NCBI GenBank assembly: GCA_016169945.1
Contig: JADLSH010000008.1
Coordinates: 1-64,000 of the forward strand
DNA length: 64,000 nucleotides
Reading direction: 5' to 3'
From: Trachythela sp. YZ-2020
Taxonomy: Eukaryota > Cnidaria > Anthozoa > Malacalcyonacea > Clavulariidae
The notes under the pieces are model-generated. The model was not told the DNA's origin, ran no database searches, and saw only the letters and a program-made list of their open reading frames with translations. Position numbers and translations under genes: made by a program. Below, in pieces: positions 26,810-35,800 of the stretch. The first letter of the stretch is position 1. The number at the start of each line of letters is the position of its first letter.

Positions 26810-29800
26810 GTAATTCAATAGTTATTCCACGGTCAACAATGCTTCAACTTATATAAATTTTGTGTATCAATATGTATAGTCTATCTAAGACTGGAGCAAT
26901 CTTATATTCTTTTGATATGTTTTCACCTCGGTAGGTTGCTCGTGACGTCGTGTGTGTGTTTGCTCTACCTCCGCTAGGAGATTATGTTTTCATCTCGGGT
27001 TGTGTGTTTATGTGTGTGTGTGTTTGTGTTTGTCTGTTGTTTTGTTTAAAACAAAACTTGCGGAAGTATGCAGTCTCTTTATATAAAACGTTGTGTGAAA
27101 TTCACGATAGGCACTCGTGTAATCTGAAAGAGATAAAATACCTCTCGACGTTTCGAGCGAAGCGCGCTAGCCCTTTGTCAAACTCTTCTTTACCTCTAGA
27201 CTTAGATATACGAGCTTATGTGATCTCATAATGAGCGATTTTCTCTTGATACTAAAGCTGACTTTCGCAATATGTTGTAGTGTCGATACTGTCCCCGCAG
27301 TGTTGTAGTGTCGATACTGTCCCCGCAGTGTTGTAGTGTCGATACTGTCCCCGCAGTGTTGTAGTGTCGATACTGTCCCTGCAGATTGGATCGGAGAACA
27401 CTTTCTATTTAAAATGTGTGCGAAAATCATTTTTGAAGAAAACTTTTAATTCTGAGTAGAAATTTTTAATTAAAATTTTCTTTTTAAAGTACATATGACA
27501 CGAAACTGTTTATTATCTTTAACGAAGGAATTCTTAAAACTGTAAAGTAAATAAATCACTTTGAAAAAGCAGCATGTGTTTATTTCTCATACATCATTTA
27601 TCGTCCCGATCCTTGAATAATTTCGTTTCGTGATAACAAAACACTGTAACAAAGATATAAAAGCTTCACTAATATCTCATTATATATGTAAAGTGACGTC
27701 ACTTGGTTGCTATCAAAGAAGCTACTCTATACAGGTTTTTAAGTTATTTTGATTTTGATTCCTGATTTCGATCAATGTTGTCTTCGTAATAAAATCAGGT
27801 GTAAAATGTTTTCATATGTATTTTAATGCTTTACAATTACAATTTGAAAATCATGCACTCGTGAGTTTTTCAAAGCCTCAAATTGTATTAGTCTTTGTGC
27901 TCGTGTAGTTTTGATAACATTTGAAAAACTCACTGCATGTTTTTCCTGCTTTGCACTAGAAACCATTCCATTGCCTATTATACGAACATGTTTAAACATG
28001 CATGCACTACGACGTAATTTATCAGTCTCTTAACTAATGCATTCGGTAATATTGATACTTGCAGCTGACTCGCACGAATGTGGACATCGCAAGATACCAG
28101 AGAGTGTACACTCTCGTGTCAAGAGAGTAATTGGTGGAAAAGAAGCAACCGCTAATTCCTGGCCATGGATTGTGAGCTTTATAGATAATAAAAATCTTCA
28201 ACAATGTGCTGGTTCTATTATCGATCGTGAATGGATTTTAACAGCAGCACATTGTTTTTTGTTCATGGCAGAACCAAGCCCACTTTATAACAACTATACT
28301 TTTCATCTTGCTGATCATAATTTGAACTTAACAGATCCTAAAGAACATGAAATTACGGCATCGAAAGTTTACACTCATCCAAAATATGTTATAGGTGGTT
28401 GGGTATCTCCCGGTGATTATGATATAGCTTTGATAAAACTCTCAAAACCTCTTAACTACAGTGATTTCGTACAACCTATCTGTCTTGGAAGAAAGAGTGA
28501 CCTTTTTAACGAAAATGATACTTGTGTTTTGATCGGTTGGGGTAACGATAAAATGTGACAAAGTATCATCGTTCACCATTTTTAAAAGAAGTCGAACTTG
28601 ATTTGGTTGATCTTGAAGAATGTAATAGTAATACTTCTTATAAGGGTGAAGTTTCGGACAGATTTCTCTGTGCTGGTCGGAAAGAAGGTGGTATCGATGG
28701 ATGTTATGGTGATAGTGGAGGTCCTTACCAGTGTAAACGTAATGATACATGGATACAACTTGGGATAATGATCTGGGGTATAGGTTGTGCTGAACCAAAC
28801 CATTATGGAGTGTACACTGATGTCAGAGTTCTTCAACCATTCATTGAGACAATACAAGCAGGTAAAGAGAAAATTTCTTGGGGGTCCAATGTAGGTTGAA
28901 TTCTTCAATAAACTGTGGAAGTTTTGCTCGAGGTTGGTACTGCATGATGTTTATACCAACACTTACATGTTATCATTCTATCGTTTTGGTTAAAGCAACT
29001 AAAGGATGCATTTTTGCAAGGTTGCATCTTTGTTTCTGAGTAGACTTAAGGCCGGAAATCATGCAGTTGCAAGCTACGATCTGGTTATTGATTAATAGGA
29101 TAGATTCAATTTAATATTGAGTCAGTATTGAGTTGTTGTGTCCATCAAGTTAAATTATATTGCTAAAAATTACCATTCTTCCTAATTCCCTTTTATATTT
29201 TAGATTATATATTACAGTTTTAAGCAGACTTTGTCATTCCCTTTAAATTGTCTATATGTTAATTTTCGTTGAAAAAATATTGTTTGAACAATTACATATA
29301 TATCAATAGAAATTTGCATTTCGGTGTCCATTTTAGGACCCAACTCCGACTTGACGTCGTACTCCATGAAAACGTTGGGGGAAGTACGAACAGACTTGGA
29401 AAGCAGACCTTCAAGTAACCTCCATGATTTGTTGACGAACAAAAGCGAGTTTTCTGCTATTGACCTGGTCAGAAATTTTCAGTTGATTCCATATCAAATC
29501 AAATTACTAAACCAAACAACGTTAATGGATCTCGTATTTGTTAATTCCAAGCAAAATGACAATGTAACTGCGAATACCACTACGTTAACACACATCACTG
29601 ATGCTTTTGTTCTACAAGCTGAAAGGTTGTATATTTACGATAAGAGTAAAGAAGTTGGCAAAGAATTTAACATCACTTTTGAAGAAATCTACAAATCAGC
29701 TAACTTAACCAAAGACGGATTCCTTAATTCCAAGTCAACCGTGATTGAAAAAATTAGGAAACAAATGTACGTTAAAAGATATGTCAACAATCTTCAAATA

Positions 29801-32800
29801 TACCGAGACACATTAATGGCCTACAAACCGGGTTTGAGCGTTGTGTTCAACATTTCAAATTGAAAAGATTTGAATAAATCGGCAGATGCCTTGAAAAAAC
29901 TTAAGAAGAAATCACTGAAACAAATTCTTGTGAAACACAACCAAATATTGTTTACGAAGATGTTAAGTATCCGTAATGTATCATCTTTCTTTGACACAAG
30001 TTTAGAAAAGTTGAAAAACATGACTGTTGCTGAAGTAGTAACTGGATATCTTAATATCAATCTTACTACATTTGCATCATTACATCAGCTGACAAGTAGA
30101 GAAATTAATCTTGTAAAAATGAACAAAATCTCTTCTGTATCTTATCCCGATGATCAAAGCCTTTATCATTTGGTGACGAAAATATTGAAGGCTCATGGTG
30201 AGTATTCTTTAAGTCCATTATCAGAAAACAATTTCAACAATTTTCGAACTTTGTCATTATTTTACAAAGATTTACACGAAACTGTTTATTATCTTTAACG
30301 AAGGAACTCTTAAAACTGTAAAGTAAAGAAATGCAACCAACTTTTGACGTCATGCATGAATAATGAGGCATCAGTGAATATTTTATTTCTTTGCTTGTAT
30401 TTAACGAAATCACTTTGAAAAAGCAGCATGTGTTTATTTCTCATACATCATTTATCGTCCCGATCCTTGAATAATTTCGTTTCATGATAACAAAGCACTG
30501 TAACAAAGATATAGACCACTTTCATAATTCAGATGAGTTTAAATATTCTTTTATGTGCATCTTAATAAGCCTCATTGACCTCGTTCAGGTTAATAAATTC
30601 TGTTCAATTTCAGTCACAGAAACGAGGCTGATAAGGCTTATTAAGATGCACATAAAATAATATTTAAACTCATCTGAATTATGAAAGTGGTCTATAAAAG
30701 CTTCACTAATATCTCATTATATATGTAAAGTGACGTCACTTGGTTGCTATAAAAGAAGGTACTCTATACAGGTTTTTAAGTTTTTTCGTTTAAGATAAGA
30801 AACGGTTTCGTGTCATATACACTCTAAATATTTAGTCATGTTATTTACACAAAATATTTTGATTCCTGATTTCCATCAATGTTGTCTTCGTACTAAAATC
30901 AGGTGTAAAATGTTTTCAAATGTATTTTAAATTAAAGCTTTACAATTACAATTTGAAAATCATGCACTCGTGAGTTCTTCAAAGCCTCAAATTGTATTAG
31001 TCTTTGTGCTCGTGTAGTTTTGATAATATTTGAAAAACTAACTGCACGTTTTTCCTGCTTTGCACTAGAAACCATTCCATTGCCTATTATACGAACATGT
31101 TTAAACATGCATGCACTACAACGTAATTTATCAGTCTCTTAACTAATTTATTCGGTCATATTGATACTTGCAGCTGACTCGCACGAATGTGGACATCGCA
31201 AGATACCAGAGAGTGTACACTCTCGTGTCAAGAGAGTAATTGGTGGAAAAGAAGCAACCGCTAATTCCTGGCCATGGATTGTGAGCTTTATAGATAATAA
31301 AACTCTTCAACAATGTGCTGGTTCTATTATCGATCGTGAATGGATTTTAACAGCAGCACATTGTTTTTTGTTCATGGCAGAACCAAGCCCACTTTATAAC
31401 AGCTATACTTTTCATCTTGCTGATCATAATTTGAACTTAACAGATCCTCAAGAACATGAAATTACGGCATCGAAAGTTTATACTCATCCAAAATATGTTA
31501 TAGGTGGTTGGGTATCTCCCGGTGATTATGATATAGCTTTGATAAAACTCTCAAAACCTCTTAACTACAATGATTTCGTACAACCTATCTGTCTTGGAAG
31601 AAAGGGTGACCTTTTTAACAAAAATGATACTTGTGTTTTGATTGGTTGGGGTAACGATAAAAATGTAACAAAAGTATCATCGTTCACCATTTTTAAAAGA
31701 AGTCGAACTTGATTTGGTTGATCTTGAAGAATGTAATAGTAATACTTCTTATATGGTGAAGTTTCGGACAGATTTCTCTGTGCCGGTCGGAAAGAAGGTG
31801 GTATCGATGGATGTTATGGTGATAGTGGAGGTCCTTACCAGTGTAAACGTAATGATACATGGATACAACTTGGGATAATGATCTGGGGTATAGGTTGTGC
31901 TGAACCAAACCATTATGGAGTGTACACTGATGTCAGAGTTCTTCAACCATTCATTGAGACAATACAAGCAGGTAATGAGAAAATTTCTTGGGGGTCCAAT
32001 GTAGGTTGAATTCTTCAATAAACTGTGGACGTTTTGCTCGAGGTTGGTACTGCATGATGTTTATACCAACACAAGCATCAACGTTGCATCTTTGTTTCTG
32101 AGTAGACTTAAGGCCGGAAATCATGCAGTTGCAAGCTATGATCTGGTTATTGATTAATAGGGTAGATTCAATTTAATATTGAGTCAGTATTGAGTTGTTG
32201 TGTCCATCAAGTAAAATTTTATTGCTAAAAATTACCTTTTATATTTTAGATTATATATTACAGTTTTAAGCAGACTTTGTCATTCCCTTTAAATTGTCTA
32301 TATATTAATTTTCGTTGAAAAAATATTGTTTGAACAATTACATCTATATCAATAGAAATTTGCATTTCGGTGTCCATTTTAGGACCCAACTCCGACTTGA
32401 CGTCGTACTCCATGAAAACGTTGGGGGAAGTACGACCAGACTTTGAAAGCAGACCTTCAAGTAACCTCCATGATTTGTTGACGAACAAAAGCGAGTTTTC
32501 TGCTATTGACCTGGTCAGAAATTTTCAGTTGATTCCATATCAAATCAAATTACTAAACCAAACAACGTTAATGGATCTCGTATTTGTTAATTCCAAGCAA
32601 AATGACAATGTAACTGCGAATACCACTACGTTAACACACATCACTGATGCTTTTGTTCTACAAGCTGAAAGGTTGTATATTTACGATAAGAGTAAAGAAG
32701 TTGGCAAAGAATTTAACATCACTTTTGAAGAAATCTACAAATCAGCTAACTTAACCAAAGACGGATTCCATAATTCCAAGTCAACCGTGATTGAAAAAAT

Positions 32801-35800
32801 TAGGAAACAACTGTACGTTAAAAGATATGTCAACAATCTTCAAATATACCGAGACACATTAATGGCCTACAAACCGGGTTTGAGCGTTGCGTTCAACATT
32901 TCCCAAATTGAAAAAGATTTGAATAAATCGGCAGATGCCTTGAAAAAACTTAAGAAGAAATCACTGAAACAAATTCTTGTGAAACACAACCAAATATTGT
33001 TTACGAAGATGTTAAGTATCCGTAATGTATCATCTTTCTTTGACACAAGTTTAGAAAAGTTGAAAAACATGACTGTTGCTGAAGTAGTAACTGAATATCT
33101 TAATATCAATCTTACTACATTTGCATCATTACATCAGCTGACAAGTAGAGAAATTGATCTTGTAAAAATGAACAAAATCTCTTCTGTATCTTATCCCGAT
33201 GATCAAAGCCTTTATCATTTGGTGATGAAAATATTGGAGGCTCATGGTGAGTATTCTTTAAGTCCATTATCAGAAAACAATTTCAGCAATTTTTCGAACT
33301 TTGTCATTATTTTTACAAACATTTTGATCCGTAAACCTTGATCTTTACCAGTTCAACCAATACTATATCTCTACTTAATACGGAATATGATGTAATGAAC
33401 ACTAGTAGTGGAAGTCAACTTCGTACGGCATTTAGCGGTGATGATGCACTTTTGCTATGGATCGGCCTGTGAACAAGTCAACTTCGTTGGACACTTAGTC
33501 GCGATGATTTACGTTGGGATCGTACGTATAACTTTTTAGTAGTTCTAGTCCATCCGTTACAACTAACATTGACAAGTATAATCGTCTTAATAAGTAAAAT
33601 CCTTAAGTCACCATCAGACTTTAGAATCTGATGTTTCCAAGAAAAGTTAATGAGTTACTGACGTGTTTATGTACTACTTAGAATACGGGCTGGAGTGTTT
33701 TATCTGATTTTAAAACGCGAGGCAATAGCCGAGTGTTTTGAATTGCTTAAAAACGATCTATTTGATACGTTCATTGGTGGGAAACCAACCAATATCTATA
33801 GGCTGTGAAAATGAACGCTTAAATTTATGTAAATTAAGATGGTTTTATATCAGATATATAGAACCCTCTTCACGGTGCTGATTTTCGTTATGTTTTGCTC
33901 ATGAATTATTAACGATATTTTATTAATAGGTGCTTCCTTCGCTTGTGGTATTCGTAATGAAAACTTCCAATCACGAAGTAAGAGAGCGATTGGTGGACGT
34001 GAAGCTCCAGATAACTCGTGGCCATGGATGGTAAACTTTATCAATTCAAACTCTCGTAAACAATATTGTGCTGGAACAATCATTGATCGTAAATGGATCT
34101 TAACTGCTGGACATTGTTTTGTTTTGTCAGGGGGTAAATTACCATTGACTAACTACACCTACCATGTTGGAGACCACCGCCTGAACTTCACAGATCCTCA
34201 CGAATATACAATTAAAGCATCAAAACTGTTTATTCATCCGAAATATATCGGTGGAACAGACAATGACCCAGGAGATAATGATATAGCTATGATTGAGTTA
34301 GCAAGACCTTTGACATATAGTAAAAATGTTCGACCAGTATGTCTTGTTGAAGATGGAGAGACATTTACGAATGAAACATGCTATGTGTCAGGATGGGGAA
34401 ACAACAAAAACGTTTCAGATTATCATCGTTCTCCTGTTCTTAAAGAAGCCAGACTGGATTTAGTATCTCTTGATGAATGCAACAGTAATACTTCATATGA
34501 TGGAAATATTTCGGACAGATTTATTTGTGCTGGTTTTAAGCAAGGTGGTGTTGATGCTTGTTATGGTGATAGTGGTGGTCCTCTACAGTGTGATCGCAAT
34601 GGATCATGGGTACAGATAGGTATTGTCAGCTGGGGCATAGGGTGTGCTGAACCAAATCATTATGGTGTCTATTCAAATGTCGAGTTGCTTCTACCTTTTA
34701 TCAATGCAGTAAAATCTGGTGAGTCAAGCACATTATAACATTTTTACTTATAGTTCCCATATGAGACGAAAGACTGGATTGAATTACACGTTTGAGCATC
34801 CGAAGACTAGAACCAACTGCGACGGAATCGGAAATGTAGTAATTATAAAAACTTGGATTTCAAAGTTCCAATGCTATTTGTGGTCGAGGCAAAGGCCCGG
34901 CCTTGTTAATACACGAGAGCTTTGAAATCCTAGTAAACTCTGTCGTCATCGAGTATTATATTTGAACTGACCTAACTTCTCAAACTCACTTCAAGTATTT
35001 TATTCCCCAAATATGCTCATTTCCAAAGTACTAGTAACTTGTATTTCAAAAGAGCCCAAGTAAATGCACCGTAGTTTTGAAATATTTCAATGTACGTACA
35101 TTTGAAATGAATATTAGTTTCTCTTCTCCAGGACCAAACTTCGACCTTACGACGTATTACCTAAAGACTTTGGAAGAACTAATACCCGTGATGTCCGAAC
35201 GACCATCGAAGAATCTCCGTGAATTATTGACGAAAAACAAGAAGTTCTCGGATTTAGACTTAGTACGGAATCTTCAAGTGTTTCCAGATCAATTAAAACT
35301 GCTCAACAAGACAACTTTAATGCATCTCATATTTGTCAGTGATGAACACAATCTAACTGGAAACAACACCATGTTAAAATACATCGTTCAAATGTTCTTA
35401 CACCAAACAGATAGACTGAGAATGTATATGAAAAGTAAAGAGCTTGAGAAAGAACTTAATATTAGTTTTGATGAAATACTTCAGTTATTAGGTTTAACAA
35501 AAACAGCCTTTCTTGATTCCAAACCTGCGGTGCTCGAGCGAGTCAGATCAATTAAGGTATCTCAAATTAACAAACTGTTGGGTAAACTTACAGAGTACAG
35601 AGAAAATTTGATGACTTACAAAGATAACCTAAGCATTACTTTGGATGTCATGAAAATTAGACAACATTTCAACATGCTTTCTTTGAAAAAGATCAAGATT
35701 ACGACAGAGAAGGAACTAAAACAAATACTCGTCAAGGAAAATATGATTATATTCACTAAGACATTGTCCATACAAAACATCTCAACATTCTTCAATATAT

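Larger units (their letters stand above)
27498..30273 (+). repeat. Protease cassette A, tandem duplication unit 1
   Basis: The unit starts at acacgaaactgtttattatc and includes intron 1's 3' part, exon 2, the following intron, exon 3 and part of the next intron. It is repeated from 30,274. Introns are as similar as exons, so the duplication is recent and not driven by coding selection alone. Confidence 0.85.
30274..33320 (+). repeat. Protease cassette B, tandem duplication unit 2
   Basis: Same order as unit 1, beginning at the same acacgaaactgtttattatc. It is longer because of a ~75-bp segment near 30,333-30,410, a 179-bp MITE at 30,514-30,692 and a further insert near 30,785-30,860. Similarity ends after attttcagcaatttttcgaa and the shared ctttgtcattattt near 33,310. 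Confidence 0.85.

Noticed and set aside
26926..27050. GT-rich stretch with tcacctcggtaggttgctcg as a possible gene or exon
   Set aside because: Low-complexity GT run without splice context; the frame across it has no recognised product.
28037..28064. ATG just upstream of exon 2 giving MHSVILILAADS as an alternative start
   Set aside because: The hydrophobic stretch is too short for a signal peptide, the ATG is absent in cassette B, and the acceptor with phase 1 matches exon 1.
28442..28908. Minus-strand frames across the protease exons
   Set aside because: They are antisense shadows of the serine protease coding sequence.
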